Notes: a model not told the origin generated them from the letters alone. A DNA stretch of 45,934 nucleotides from Flammula alnicola (GCA_015499995.1 JADNRV010000364.1:1-45934), one strand, 5' to 3'; positions 1 to 13,709 are shown, counted from the first letter of the stretch. Translations and numbers: made by a program.

Positions 1-30
1 TGATATTAAATCCGTCCTAAAAAACACAGC

Positions 31-2444
31 TTAAAAACCATTCAGGCCATGGCCGCCTCCAGCGCCGTAATCCTTCAGATGGTAAAGTAACACCTTTCCG
101 CGTGTATTGCCAATTGCAACGTACTCGCTGCGTGCCGAGAAGTCGACGGCAGTGACGTGTCCGAGAGGCGTACTCGCCAGTTCCGAAAGCTGTAAGGGAC
201 GGAAGGTGGACCTGTAAATGAACAGATGAATGAGTTAGTAGTGGAAGATATTAGGAAGGACGCGGCTTGCGTACCAAACGCATCGAGTCTTTCTTGTCCT
301 TGCTTGCCATCGCAAGGATCTGGGCGTCGTGATTGAACTGTAACGTCGAAATTGGGGTCGTAAGATGCCCGCTTTAGCCAACTTCGGCTTGTCCATCGTA
401 AACGATGACGTAGTGTCGGTGTCTGAATGGTGTGGAATAGCAAAAGAGTCTGACCGTAGACGTTCACAAAACCGCTACTTGAGCTGAAAGTTTGAAAAAA
501 GGATGTTAGCAAAATGAAATGGAAAAAGCACCGCTACTTCAAGGAAGTTTTGTAGAAAAAAAGAGGGAACGAATAAATGACTTACCCGATAGCCATGTAT
601 CCATTTGCACCTCCACCACCAGCGAATACCCTCCCAGCACCTCGATATCCACCTTCATCTTTCCACCGCCTCACACATCTCCTCTGACCGACATCCCAGA
701 TATAAACTCCGCTTCACCCGTCAGTACAGCGAGATGCTTCTCATCATTCCCAGTACCACTTCGCCACCCAGCACATCACCCGAGCGCCAGAAGGAAGCCA
801 CCAGAGGCCTTGGACACCACCGCCTCCACCACCTCCACTGGAAGTACACTTGAGCGAACCAATAACTTGGACCGGCACCGCTCTTCCAGTCCACAATATG
901 CACATTCCCACCGCGTCCAGCAACAGCAAGTAAGGACCCAGTAGAAGGCGAAAACGCAGTATGCAGTATGCTTTCTGTGTTTCCGCCACCGCCTTTGCCA
1001 CCTCCGCCGGAAGTATCGCCGCCTCTCCTCCTCCGTTTCGAGTTGGCGCCGGCATTTGTCGAGGGTGAAAGAACGGACGAGTCGTCGAAACCTGTTCCCC
1101 ACAAACCCCTGCGGTGGAGAGTGCTGGTTCCTTGTTGGAGGTCGTATGTGTAGAAAAACGGACGAGGGCCGGAAAGGAGGAGACTGTTGCCTTGAGGGTG
1201 GAAAAGGACACTCGAGCTTGACAGCAAGGGAAGCGAGGGTACATGAAGCGTCGTCAGGAGGGGAGAAAGGTGTCCGTCGATCTGATGGATTAAAGTATAA
1301 GAGGTGTTTCTCGAAGAGCAATGAGAAATAAATAAAATATCGGGCCTTGGTGCAGGACTCGACATCGAAAAAACAGAACAATGACATAATGAGGAGAACT
1401 AAACTCACGTTGAATAACCGTACTCTTCGGTCTGCCGTAGCGACACAGAGGACAGGAACCGCAGGTTTCGGATGGAATGCCAATACTCTGACATCGCCAC
1501 TACCTGATCCCTGCACCGACTGATTTGCATCGCGAACACGCTCAATGGCCAAAGTTCCAAGGGTAGAACGACGTTTCGGGCCTTCCTCTTGGCCCCGGAA
1601 AGGATTCCAGTCGTCGACGAAAGCAACTCATCCCCCTCCTGCTCAATTCCTTCCCGATCTTCTTCGTCGCTGTCGTCCTCCGCGCCTGCTGTTCTCGTCT
1701 TGCCTTTCTTGCCACGGGCTTTTCGCGCCCAAGCAGGTTCGGGATTGATACGCTCGAACTGGTTGCGCAACCGCGTCTCATACTCGCGGCCTGTAATCTC
1801 GTCTTCATCGACGGCTTGCCTTAGCTTTCGGAGGCGCGTGGGTCCTGATAGCAGGGAAACCCGCGCGGTGGGTTGTGTATCAGACGGGTCGGTCCATGCA
1901 GGTGGTTTTGCGCGCGACGATGTCAGCGACTTGGGTAGAGAGTTTTTGTGTGTAGCCTTTTCGGAAGACGCTGAGGAAGATGAGGGTTGGGAGTCGGAGT
2001 CTTCCTCAGAGTCTGAACTTTGTTCAGAACCAGAGCCTGAGTGCTCCGGAGCACCGAAGTCGATTATCTGGTTATGTCCTGAACCACCATCGACAAAAAA
2101 TAACTAGAAATGGTAAAAAAGTATCAACATTTGTATTTCCAAGCTGAATGAGAAAAAAGACAAACATCCTGGTCCAAGAGATGTTGCATCCCTCGACCTC
2201 CTCCCTCATCGATATCTTCTAAATCCTCGTCTTCGTCATCTGTCCTGATTTGCATCTTTCCTTTCCCTTTTTCTCTAGGGACATATTTGACACCGAATAA
2301 CAAACTCTCCAGTCGCCTTTCTTCATCATCCTTGCTTTCGTCGTCCAACAACATCTCTAATCTGGCAGCCTTGTTCGGAGCATGGAGGGTCGCATGGCCG
2401 TCGTTCTTGGACGTTTTTTGCCGTTTGCGAGGGTGTTTTGCCAT
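31..2444 (-). pseudogene. UTP18: UTP18 (U3 snoRNA-associated WD-repeat protein), frameshifted copy 1
   Basis: UTP18 is a WD40 subunit of the small-subunit processome that works with U3 snoRNA in 18S rRNA processing in the nucleolus. Exon 1 (2166-2444) starts MAKHPRKRQKTSKNDG and is lysine-rich, then acidic. Exon 2 (1409-2103) carries the family signatures ITGREYETRLRNQFERINPE and DELLSSTTGIL, then RVLAFHPKPAVPVLCVATAD. Exon 3 (586-1281) holds IDGHLSPLLTTLHVPSLPL, SGPRPFFYTYDL and LAVAGRGGNVHIVDWKSGAG. The last exons (275-483 and 31-211) end in TPLGHVTAVDFS, SEYVAIGNTRGKVLLYHL. Introns lie at 2104-2165, 1282-1408, 484-585 and 212-274. The frame breaks near 1565 (one base short), near 870 (one extra base), near 790-700 (at least two breaks), near 455, and again in the last two exons. 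Because UTP18 is normally essential, an intact copy is expected elsewhere. Local sequence error is the alternative, but neighbouring genes are clean. The start at 2444 was chosen because the family begins MAKHPRK-like; an in-frame upstream ATG exists at 2624. Confidence 0.8.
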
Positions 2445-5400
2445 TAAGTTAAAAGGCGGATTATACGAAGGAAGTTTAGACACTGGAGGGCGAAAACTTT
2501 TTTCAGGAAACGAGATCACGTGATGGATCCCGTTGGCCTCGTGAGTCGTCAGACTGAGACATTGCCGCGTTCGAAGTTGACAAAAACTTTCATCATGATC
2601 TCCAGCTTCAGAGTCTCCTAACACGTCATCCTATTGAGCCTGGCCTGGTTGTACGAGTTGCACAAAAAGGACTATGTATATAACGCATAGAATGGAAGGT
2701 GACAAGTGCTGTTATCTCCTTCTCTTGAGGCAAGCTAAATTTGATCAATAGGTCCTGCTAACCAATCGTACAATGAACTTGCTTATCAAACCTTTGTCGT
2801 CGCCCTACGTGGTCTTCCTCGCTGAGGTTCATTCCGGTGTCTGTCATGGAATGTATAATTCCAGTTCGATTGCATGTCCGCTGGGATATCTTGTCAAAGT
2901 TGTAAAATTCGATCGAAGGCTTTGCAAAATATGGCACCAAGTTGGCACGTTCCTCGTCAAGTTTTTTTTGGGCCGCACTTCCTGCTGCGGTACGGCTACA
3001 TTCCGGTGGAAATGTACACTACGTTCTCTTGTTCTATTTCGTTCAACAGCCACTCAATCGCAAGGACTTGCCTATTCTTCGCTTTCAAATCCGATGGGGA
3101 CGAGCCTGAAATTAACTCCACTGCGTGCAAATGCCTCGCTACTTGTATCTTGGTTTGTCCTTCCTTTGTCCTTCCGCCGCTTTGCCACTGTACCATGTGA
3201 TTGGCGACAGCCGAGCGAATATTTAGCCTCGTACTAAAGGCGCTCACAACTCCCGAAATCCAGTGGTGTGTGAATGATCGAGCTTAGCAATGACATTCCG
3301 TGCCGACGACAGCGAGCTTCTCCTTCCTCCTGCATATCTGTCCGCATCCACCATATATAATAATGTATTCTCAGACGCCATCGATGTAAAGTTATGATGT
3401 GCTCCGCTGCTCATGTAAACACTTGTATTTTCCCTTGGCCACGCTATCAACTTCTTTTTCGTATCCGTTCTAATTCTGTTCTCTTTTCTTTTCCTTGCAC
3501 CCGGTGTCAGTGACCGAACCATCACCCCGGTTTCCGGTCTTTCCTCCTCCTGTCACGACTCACATCATTTAGTGAATTGCCCACTTGCTCTCGGCGATCT
3601 CTCGGTTTCTCTGGGCTTCGAGACCTGCAGAATTCTTACTACTGTGATAGTGGGTCCTCACAGGTGCTCTTCCCTAATGTGAACGTGCTTCATGGCCCGT
3701 CGGTTCCCCTGGCACACGAATGACGCTGTGATCAGTTGTAATGCTGGCATTCTAGAGCTACCATGTCTGGCTTGCTCAGTTGCTGTGCAGTAAACACCAG
3801 GACGTACGGCATTCCCCTGCGTCTACCCACTTGCATGTCCGCAGAAACGCAAGTTCTAATTATCATGATTAGCTCCGCCTTTGACCGCTCAACGTTCGAT
3901 GGACAGATTGCAGTCCTGTGATGAACAAGAGGGCTGATTCTACGCTGAGTCATAGTGGGTACGTATCGTATGTACCTTCCATTCTGTTCACTCGTCACCT
4001 CCACCCTATGTTTAACTTAAAGTTGGGCTGCGAATTCCTGGCACTATCCCAGAGATAATCAGATATGTCAAAAATAGGCCACGTATTCTGGGCTTGCTTG
4101 CTTGCTTCTGCATCCCTGAAAGGTATAGATTGACGCCAACTCCCGAGTTCACGGGACAGGCTGTGTACCTGGGTGCATGTAGGAGATAAAGAACCGTATT
4201 AGGATGGATTAGCCTGGATGTGGCGCAGCAAAGCGCAAGATTCGGATGTTGTTTGAAACAGTCATCTCCCTCTCGATTTTTTCGCCTCCAGTGTACACGG
4301 ATCTCACAGAAGATTGGGCTTCTCGCAGTTCTCATCTATAATCTACGAGCGTTCCTCGGTAATACACTAAAGTTTTGTTGTCGCTAATGCCGACATTTGT
4401 TTCACATATTGGGTTAGTTACAACTGGCATCATTTATTTTCCGCGGCTGACCTCTTTGGAAACATTGTAAGTAAGTATTACCACGAGCGAGTGAATCCTT
4501 TCCAACGGCCTCCACGGTATTACTGTCAGTAATACTGTCGCCCGATTCCTCTTAGGCGCCGTCGTCTCTCTAGTGGATCTTCGCATGAAGTTTAGAAATG
4601 ATTCACTGTTAGTAACAGTTATACATACGGTCGAACAAGCTAGACCGCTAAGAAACTATCACGGACTCGTGTTCTGTGAAACCCTTGATACTTCCAATCT
4701 TCTGAACGGAGGAAAACAGGATGGGTATGGCCCATGGACCTACTTTTCTTGATGGATACGTCAATAAAACTACCTTAATCTCAGGAGAGAGGATTTAGCG
4801 GACGTTCAAGAATCCAGGCCGTTCTGATATCGATGTCCTACTATGTGCAAACTGGCCGTTTTACTGCGCTTGCGTTCTTTAAAGAACTTATGATAAAGCC
4901 ATGGTTTCAATCCTTAGATGGTCGTGTCGTTCTGTGATATTATACATAGAGTTTGGCATATATACTCGGTGACTTCGTTCGCAAGATTTCCATCATGTTC
5001 GGCGCTATGTAGTTATCTGATATGCAACGTCGTCGAAACGGTTCCGCCAGTTGCACGGGTGGTGCTTCCCAATGGGTTAATTGCATGCGGGACGTACAGT
5101 AGCTGTGGCGCCCTAACTTAGCGGACGACATATTATCTATCTATCAGACAAATTCCAGGCAAGTCGCTTGCAACATTCCATATTGGCTTCACAATATCCG
5201 ATCCTAGGGGACAATGACAGTGCACAATAATATTAATAACGACGCTTGCACCAGTAGGAAAATGGATCGAACGCTTCTGGAGGAACGTGCATCTATACAT
5301 AAACCGGCTGTGGAGGGAACTAGCTTATATGTATCATGTTTAATATTCGCATTCTGGAAGCAGTAGTCGCAAAGACGCATGATCTCAAACTCTATGCGAA

Positions 5401-8400
5401 AAGGAGATGAGGTCTAAATGAGGTCTACCTGTAGCCTACCGGCCAGCACTCGGGTTTCCATTGTGCACAATGTACTCCGACCATACATGACGCCTATTTG
5501 CTTGCCGAGGCCAGAGCCACGCGGCGCTCATGACATCGTAAATATCATGAATTGATGACTTTTTTGTTGCACCTCCAAGAATATCATCCAGCAACCGACT
5601 CTATGGAACTTTGGAAACTGAAGATCTTTTCACCATCAGACTAAAGTACCTTCAGGGTTCTTGCGTGGCGCATGGCGGAATATAGGTAGATATACATTGG
5701 AAATAACAGGGACACTGATCCATAACCTTGCAGCGTCGCTTGCGGGTTGAATAGGCCGCAGCCCGACTTGTTCAGCGCTCCCGAAGGGGTTTAGCATCCA
5801 AGCTGGCTCAGTTCCTTGAATTCTTCAGCTGTCCGACACGGTTCAACGTGAATATGATTATGTTGTACCATTCATAACCCCTTACAACGTATTTCGTGGA
5901 TCCTGTATCAGCATGTGTTCTATATAATTTATCCTGTTTCCACCCATAACTTCTGTAATACTGACCGATGAGATGGAGGAAATTCGAATACAATAGCCAG
6001 GACTCCACATGTCAGTGGAATTCCATCGCCTGCTATTCCCAGCAACGCTGGCAGCAAATTCAAAAGTAGTACGGAGTGGAGTTGGTTGAAAGGAAATCAG
6101 ACGTTCACAAAATGCTTGGTTAGTAAACCCGAAGCAGCTGAATTCAATTTTCACAGTTCGCGGATTGAGTGGGCATTAAGTAGGTTAAACTTATCATTAC
6201 GGCTCCGTTCAGGATGGCGGAGCGCGGAAACTAAAACGTCCAACGTATTTGGCTTTATTGTGCTTCACCTTCTCGGTTCCTTCCGGGGAAAGTTAAATCT
6301 GCAAGGATCTCACTGATACGGTGTGGCACTGTTTAGAAGACGAAAAGGGAGCAAGAGACGAAGCCCCAGATCTAGGAGAGAAGCTTGATGTGTTAAAATT
6401 TCTTTTTCTGGAGATACTTGTGCTTGTGATGCTCCAGATGAATCTGTACTCAAATCTCCATGGACCTGGTGGCGGTGTCTCAACTCCTCAAAGTCAGGTA
6501 CGCCAACAGTTCGTCAATAATCAATTGTTCTTTCTCCTTTGTCACCATGATCATGCCACTTCACCAAGTATCCGTACGTCCTTCTAAAAGTTCATGGGTA
6601 TCGATCCTTCCTTAGGATATTTCATTCATCTCGTGCTATTCGGAAGTGGACGGGCTATGAATACTCCCTATCTCGCTTGACCGTGGCCTGAACACACGGA
6701 GTCTCTACCGAATGCTTTGCAATGTGCGACGCGGGAAATTTAGCATGTGGTCGAGGCGTGCCTTCCAACTTTCAAAGCATCGTTTTGGGTGTCCTGGCCG
6801 TGCCACCTTTACCTACAGGTGGATTCGACAGATGGCTCGTGATGTGTACGTTGGCTTTGTTGCCGACTCCTTTTACGAAGCGTAAGGTATCCCTGTTGAC
6901 TCGCCGGCCACCTTTGGAATGAAACGGAAGGAGCTTGAAGCACTGGCAATGACCGATGAGGAACTCCAAGCTGGCTTCCTATCACCTCCCTGCGAATAAA
7001 ATTCATCCTTTCTGGCCTTGTCATGTAAAGGGGTGTACTATTCGTACCCAGGGAAGGACCACACATAGCTATTTCCACTCGTCTCTCAAATCAGCACTCA
7101 AAGTTAGGGATAGTGAGCTCCCATCTCTTGCTTTCCCCACCCCGCACTCATGCCCATGCCAATGCCCATTTTGATATCACGCTCTCGTCATTCTCTATTC
7201 CGTTGCCCTGAACGTCCTTCGTGACTTCTTGAAGCTCGCGACATGTCAATGGCTCTCCCTACCCATCTATAGCTATACTTGTCCACATCTCACGCTAATA
7301 TTGCGCGTGGACATGTTGACTTCGTCGCAATTTCCGTTTGTACTGCACAGCGCATGTATCTCGACAGGAGTTTGGCTGTGATTAGACAGTCAGTGTACAC
7401 TTCTAAGGCTGCCCTTGACAAAGCTGGCACTTCTCATTCAAATTTCACTCCATTAACGCGTCGAAGCAGGTAGTGTATCTGTTATAGCCATGGTGATAAC
7501 GCCTTTTCCTGGGAATATGGACGGATAACCCAAACATGGGAAGGTTAACCCTAGCTTAGCAGGATGTCATCGCATGTCGTAACTCAGCAAGGTCCGTGGT
7601 AATTCATATCTTGGCTATCTTGGCTATCTGTCAGCTTTATCTATTTCAAACGCTTCCTTTCCCTTCGATTGCACGTAAGGTGGGCATCAGTCACGCCCTG
7701 AACTCAGCTTGCGCAGCTTTGGTGCACCGGTTCAGTCAGGATGGGAACTGCAAATAGTTCTCGCGCTGACTATGTCCATCCTTGTCGCAAGAACTGCGAA
7801 CCACGTACAGCCGTGGTTGGATTTTATAAGGTAAAGTTTTCTCCAACGAGGTTATCGACCTGTCATCTTATTCCATGTAATCCCTTGCAATTGTTCATAC
7901 TGGTCCGACAGTGGCAGCAGCACCTCGCCTTCTCAGCAAAACTCTGTACACACCTCTACTTCCGTTCTTCCGTCCGTTTGGCCTTGTCGACACTGATGTC
8001 CTCCGCTGGAACTGCTTTCCGCACCCCATTTCTGCCTTTGATGTCCCGTTTTATAGCCGGGCCCTATTAGGCATTCTCTGTCTCTTCGCGCTCCACCGCC
8101 GGTGGTTCCAGGCATCAAGACGGATATGGCCTTTTCTTGCGAAGTAAATCCCTCTACATTGCTGCGGATTAATCCCCCTTAAGGCATCCATGGGCGTATT
8201 CTAATCGATCCTAACTATGCCTCGGTAGTTATTCAATTTTCTGTACCCTCATTCGAAAGCCACTTTACTTTGTCTATATCACGTCGTTGATACAAGCACC
8301 ATCGGTGTCTGTAAGTAGCCTACCAGTCAGAGACGGCGATTCTTGTTCAAAATGAAGATTCTCCCGTTCTTTAGAGCAGGTCAGTAAATCCACAATGGGC

Positions 8401-10867
8401 AATTCATTACCTGATATTCTAGTAACTGATAAATGCGAGGACAAGCTGGAGATGGGCGGACACCATTTGCCTGGCCATGAACAGGGATTTGGCGTGATCG
8501 AATTGAACTACTATTGGTACCGGGTTTCGAGACAATATGTATGTAAGTGATATATTTTGTACACGGAGCCCGGGGAGGTATAATATTCAGATCCGAAGGC
8601 TCGACGTTCTCATCCGAATAACGTTAACGAACAATTAAGGCTTAGACTAGACTTGCTTGCTTGCTTCATCCTCCAAGGACTGCCCAAGCTCGGGAAGTTC
8701 CTGTAACGAATTCCAAAGACCCCCAGCCAATAAGCAAATTCGCACCATGATTCTAATTTCTCCAGCGGTAAATTTATTGAGACTTCAAAACGACACTGGG
8801 AATGCCCAAAAGGATTACGCGTTTAAAATTTGAACGCTCCGTCACCGACGACCCGGAGGGAGCTTCGACCTCAACAAGCCTCCAATTGCAGCTGAGGATC
8901 AACATCTAACACCGCGTGTTGGTCTCTTGGTTCCAGAAGATGATGATCAGTGCTGTAAAAACTCGAAGGGGCTTTCCATTGTATGCTTAGTTGATGACTC
9001 AACTTATGGTAACACCTAGATGCAGTACATCGTTACCCTGAGCTAGGCTAAGCTACTTATTATTACGAACAGTCGACGTGGCGGGTATCGGTGGAGGTGG
9101 AGGTCCATTAGATTTACTTATGGATGGCTTGAGTTCGAGCCTGATCATGAGTCTGATGTAATTATTAAGGATTCTACCAAATAAATCAACGCCTCCACGC
9201 CGTTGTAAATCTCCTAGGCTCTATAATGGATCCGCGAACCTGTTCGGATGATGATTCCGAAGATAGGTCTATCCCAGAGCAATCGCGCGCAATTTATGGG
9301 TAAGATAGGTGCGACAATCGTGGACGTAGTTGTTGTAGGAGCTGGCTCCGCTCGAGTTCTTACCCGGTGCAAGGGTTCTTTGACGTTCGTCGATTGCTGC
9401 TCCAAAAGTCCAGAGACAGCCTAACCATCGGAAGGCCGAGTATCATGTTTGAAGTATCATGTTGCTGCGAGCCATCTCCATTATTCCCTGGCTTTCAGTT
9501 GTCTCCACAAAGCTTCCATCCGAGGTCGGCTGGAATATTAGTTCTTTTGGATTACCAGTAACGCTGATTATACGCAGTTATACGTTCTAAATCCGAACCC
9601 GAATAGATCTTCTGACGAGAGCCTTGAGCAGTAGCAAGTCACCCTCATCACTGAGTCGGTGATAAAATTAGCTCTATCGTGTGCTATACTTAGGCGTCCG
9701 AACCACGCTGATTCTTCCCTGCCCGAACCGCGAAACTCGTGTGTTCTGGGGCTTGTCTTATGATTCTCACTATCAATACCTATTGCAATGTCATCACCTT
9801 GAGACCCGGACATGTTGAACCGTGAACGGTGCTTGTTGCTGCACATACTTGTAGAACACCAGTTGTAGGCTCCGAGTTCGGCGATATCTTCCCGGATCCA
9901 AAGTCATCCAGGACGACCACAACAGCTCCTGGGTATTAAGAAGCACACCGTCTCACGTCGTATGTACACGCATGCCTAGAATCATATATATGTAGGATTT
10001 ATATCCAATGCACATGTCTGCAGTATCCGGAGTGGAGTGCAGTAGAGTCGGATCACCATTTTCCGGATAAAAATGGCAAGTCAATGGTCCATATGAACGG
10101 TCGTCAAATTGATAACATTGTCTGCCACGGACAAAAGCGTGGTACCTATAGACTAGTATACCTCGCCCTGTCTTAAATCAGCGCTGACCCCTAGGCTAGC
10201 GCACCGATCATAATTTAACATACCCCTGCGCGCCACGGTCGGACCAACATTTATTTGTCGTAGTGGAATCACTGAAATGAGCAAAATGCAAATGGAACGG
10301 ACAGGACTGACAACAGTGAAAAGACAATGCCGAAACCCCACGGCCGTAAAGGTGACTCACGAAGAACTCCGAATGGGATAAGTTTTTAGTAGTCTCGTTT
10401 AGCGCTCACGAGCCCAAACCCACGGGTATCATGATCACAGCATCAAACGAAGACAACAATGCAGAATTTGGCGAAACCATGATAAGGTGCTAATGAGGCA
10501 AGCGAACTACAGGCTCCATAAGCGCCTACTAAGTTGCTCTCAGCAATGCGTGGCGCTTACCGATGGCCGCTTAGTCCACGGTGCAGGCGCATCTGTTCGG
10601 TCCGATGCATATCCATTTTTCCACAAGATCCGGTTCGGCTCGTCTGAGTTGCTTATGTAACGTAGTCAGTCAATTTCAATTCGTCAATGTGATCACTGAT
10701 TTGGTTACTTACATAATTGATTAGCTCTTAGGTCTTATCCCTTGTCAATCCACGGTTCCTGCCGATGTCATAGAAAAAACTAAGTATGTATGTATAATCC
10801 GAATTTGGAATATCTCTTCCGGTGATGTATGCGCACCGCCACAGCATGGCAAATGATCTTAGTCAGC
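2445..10867. other. Long stretch without a supported gene
   Basis: About 8.4 kb with only short, unrecognised open frames on both strands (none above about 155 codons). I see no LTRs, transposase or reverse transcriptase motifs and no convincing chain of exons. One isolated dinucleotide-fold-like peptide (VDVVVVGAGSA, around 9320-9355) occurs, followed within about 30 codons by a stop. Composition is even, unlike the GC-rich cyclin gene. It reads as old, decayed intergenic DNA or heavily eroded mobile elements. Confidence 0.5.
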
Positions 10868-11371
10868 TCAAATCGATCGGTGATCGGTGTGATAAATCAT
10901 CACCACCATCTCAACGGCACTGAGCGCCCGTCGTTTGTCCTTTGGCCGAAGATGCTTTTGTGTGTGTCTTGACTCTTGGGGCAGGGCGCTCAGGATACAC
11001 AAGACGGGCGCCGCTGATTCTCCGTGGAAGGCTCCTTGATGAGAACTGTGCGGCCAACGTCTACATATGTCTTGAATGAATTGTTCTTCATTAATATCTG
11101 CGTGCCGATGTTGGAATGACTGGCCTCGGAGATGAAAAAGAAACATTGAGCTCTGAACATTGAACTGCGGTGGAGTTGGTGCTACTCTTGGTCCTTCTAC
11201 TGGAATATCCCCGATTGCGTATTCAGATTTTGTTGTCTCTGGGTCACGTCCCTCTTCCGTCTCTGTGGATCTGTCTCTGGCTGTGACCGTGTCTGTATCT
11301 ATATCAATTAACATATTTTCGATGTGCACGAGTCGACGCTGGTCCAAGCTAAGGCTAAGATCTACACTCAA
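10868..11371 (-). CDS. Unrecognised open frame, doubtful gene
   Basis: An uninterrupted 167-codon frame, the longest in the 2.5-14 kb interval. It starts MSVDLSLSLDQRRLVHIENM, has a charged Asp/Glu/Arg/Thr stretch in the first third, and ends in a basic segment (KHLRPKDKRRAL). I recognise no domain, signal peptide or membrane segment. No flanking exons could be joined to it. It may be an exon of an unknown gene, a remnant, or chance. Confidence 0.2.
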   Translation of the reverse strand: MSVDLSLSLDQRRLVHIENMLIDIDTDTVTARDRSTETEEGRDPETTKSEYAIGDIPVEGPRVAPTPPQFNVQSSMFLFHLRGQSFQHRHADINEEQFIQDICRRWPHSSHQGAFHGESAAPVLCILSALPQESRHTQKHLRPKDKRRALSAVEMVVMIYHTDHRSI

Positions 11372-13570
11372 TGCATGTGCGTACTGTACATCTACACAGG
11401 CCTGTCACCCGGCCCGGTTTCGTGTCTTTCTCCTCGGACGCTTGGACATCCGAATCTCTCTGTTTCAGTCGTCGATTTGGACCTTACTCCAGTGTTCATG
11501 CATGTTCATTGGTCAATGTTTCAAGTCACCATTGAGCTTCGACATTCAAACAGTTCATGCCATTCACCGGTGTTCACCATCAGTGTGGTACAAAAACTCC
11601 GTGGGGCATATATATTAATCAAGTTTAATCGACTCAAACTTTAGACATCTAAAGTAATCTTTAAACAACCTTGTCAGACGTCGGGGTCAAGTGAGGTGCC
11701 CGGTGAAGCTTACCCTTGGTGCCCGTAGAGCTCGGCATCAAACCAGCTATCCAGACGCATATGGGGTGCATGTAAAAGAGACCGCTCTCGGTGGTCTGCG
11801 AAAGTCGAGAAAAGTCAAATAATTAGGGCACAACAAATGTACCGCATTTCCATTGACGCATAACCAGTTTAGATACGGGTTCAGACCTCGTTTATCGCAG
11901 TGGTCATACAGCGCCTTTTGAGCAGAGCAAGTTTAATATGGGTCCAGAAGTCCGAAATAATTCTAAGGAGATGGCCGTACGTACGCGTGATTGGCAGATT
12001 TCGATTTCTGAACCTGTGGTCGATGTGAATGTCGTTTAGTAAATCCAAGTAGCAGCAACAGTGAGAGGAAGAACATGCTCGTTTTGGGAGTGCGGTACAT
12101 GTACAAGTACAAGTCTAGACCGATACGTGCTAGAAATATCTTTGCTGTATTTTTTTCTTGGTGCGCAGTTGCACTCGACAGTCAATAGGGAAGCACGGGG
12201 CGCATACGATTTAAGTAGTGGTGGAAATATAGAATCTTGTTTTTGGTGGATTGCACAGCCATCACAGAACTTGTCGTTCGTCGCCGACATCGCCGAGATG
12301 ATTATCCCAGATAGATAAGGGGTTTTAGAAGCAGTATAAGTACTTATCTCTTACGGTAGATACGGACCAGAACTTCCAGACCGTCCGGCCGTTCTAAACC
12401 TACGCAGTCGACTGCCACCGCAGAGAGCGAATTCGGAGATTTAAGACGCCCATACAGTATGTGCGAAACAAGCACGAGGCACGCAATTTCAATGGAGCCC
12501 TACAATCGACCGACAATTAAGGCTGCACCAAACAGAGACTTCACTCGCGACTGTGGTATGTCAAGACTCAAACACGTTTTGGGAGATCAGCAATTGCTGA
12601 TGGCGTATTCGCGATGTAAGTATGCTTCGGCACGGCCCGATTTAGCTGCGGCCCTTGCCAGGGAGACGCCGAAGCTGCCACTGCGAGGTGGATAGATAGG
12701 AAAAGCAGAACTGTTCTAGAGGTATTCTGGAATTTGAGAAATCATCTTTCATTCTCTGGGTTTGATAATTCTGAATTGGTGGGTCCTTCTCCTCGCTTAC
12801 GTTCGCGCTGACTTTAGGGCACGAAAGTTCACGATTGAGCAGAGTAGATCGACCGGCGATGGGCGTGAGCTGTATGGGATTGTACATAGAATGAGTTTTT
12901 CTTGTGGCGTAAATAGATCCCATGTCTGGCGAGTAGCGTGAAATTTATAGCGGTTATCTATCTCAGCGAATAAGAGGTCATCTACCAGGCTACTTAGGCT
13001 TCAACCAGCTTAAAGCCAAGGAGTAGCACTAGTCCAATCACACCTGGGGAATGGAGCTTGTTATGGGCAGCAGCTGCAGACAAGTCCAAGTCGACTGACG
13101 TAAAAACGAATCCACATATCACTGCTGTCCAGGCAGGAACCTTTACATATGCTCACCAGATATCGATTAAGCACCCGTTATAACTCACTATAGGCTATGA
13201 TTTCACAGTCGATACCTTTAGGGCCGAAAGTACAGTTCTAGCCTCTAGATTCGCTGGAAGGACCAAGACCCTCTGCTACAGTTCCCGACGCAGGATGCAT
13301 GGATGTCTATGTCCGAAGAAAAGAGGAGAATGAAAGAAGAGATCAGCGCACACACAAGTTCGATCCATACGGATGAGGAGCCCGTACAAACGGTAATTAC
13401 AGCCACACGCTCGAAGCAAGTTGGATGGCCAAGTTGGATTGGCAAAAGTAGAAAAGCCTGGACTCTGGAAGTATCCGGTAAGCTAGCAGTATGCGAATAG
13501 CCGTCGATAAACACGTATATAGACATACATACTCATAGGGTCTTGGGTGAGCTATGTAGATAGATAGGAT
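11372..13570. other. Intergenic stretch, nothing recognised
   Basis: About 2.2 kb with short frames only and no motif, repeat or RNA gene that I can support. Confidence 0.5.
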
Positions 13571-13610
13571 ACTAGGATATCTATCTGAATCTAATCTACA
13601 GGCGAACGTC
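13571..13610 (+). repeat. 40-base direct repeat, copy 1
   Basis: This 40-base stretch begins ACTAGGATATCTATCTGAAT and ends GGCGAACGTC. It recurs 99 bases downstream at 13670-13709 with two substitutions (ctAatc/ctTatc and gCga/gTga). No coding frame runs through both copies. It looks like a local tandem duplication of a 99-base unit that has eroded between the conserved blocks. Confidence 0.75.
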
Positions 13611-13669
13611 GGAAGATTGTGAAAGGATGGCATATTCGACTGGTCGGGGTTTCTGAATGGTTTTATCCT

Positions 13670-13709
13670 ACTAGGATATCTATCTGAATCTTATCTACAG
13701 GTGAACGTC
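13670..13709 (+). repeat. 40-base direct repeat, copy 2
   Basis: Second copy of the repeat at 13571-13610, in the same orientation, ending GGTGAACGTC. It contains two differences from the first copy. Confidence 0.75.

Noticed and set aside
519..944. Plus-strand frame over the UTP18 copy 1 locus
   Set aside because: It is antisense to recognisable UTP18 coding sequence and has no domain.
776..1552. 258-codon minus-strand frame as a separate protein
   Set aside because: Only its start (RVRDANQSVQGSGSGDVRVL) is UTP18; it then reads through intron 2 and continues in the wrong frame of exon 3.
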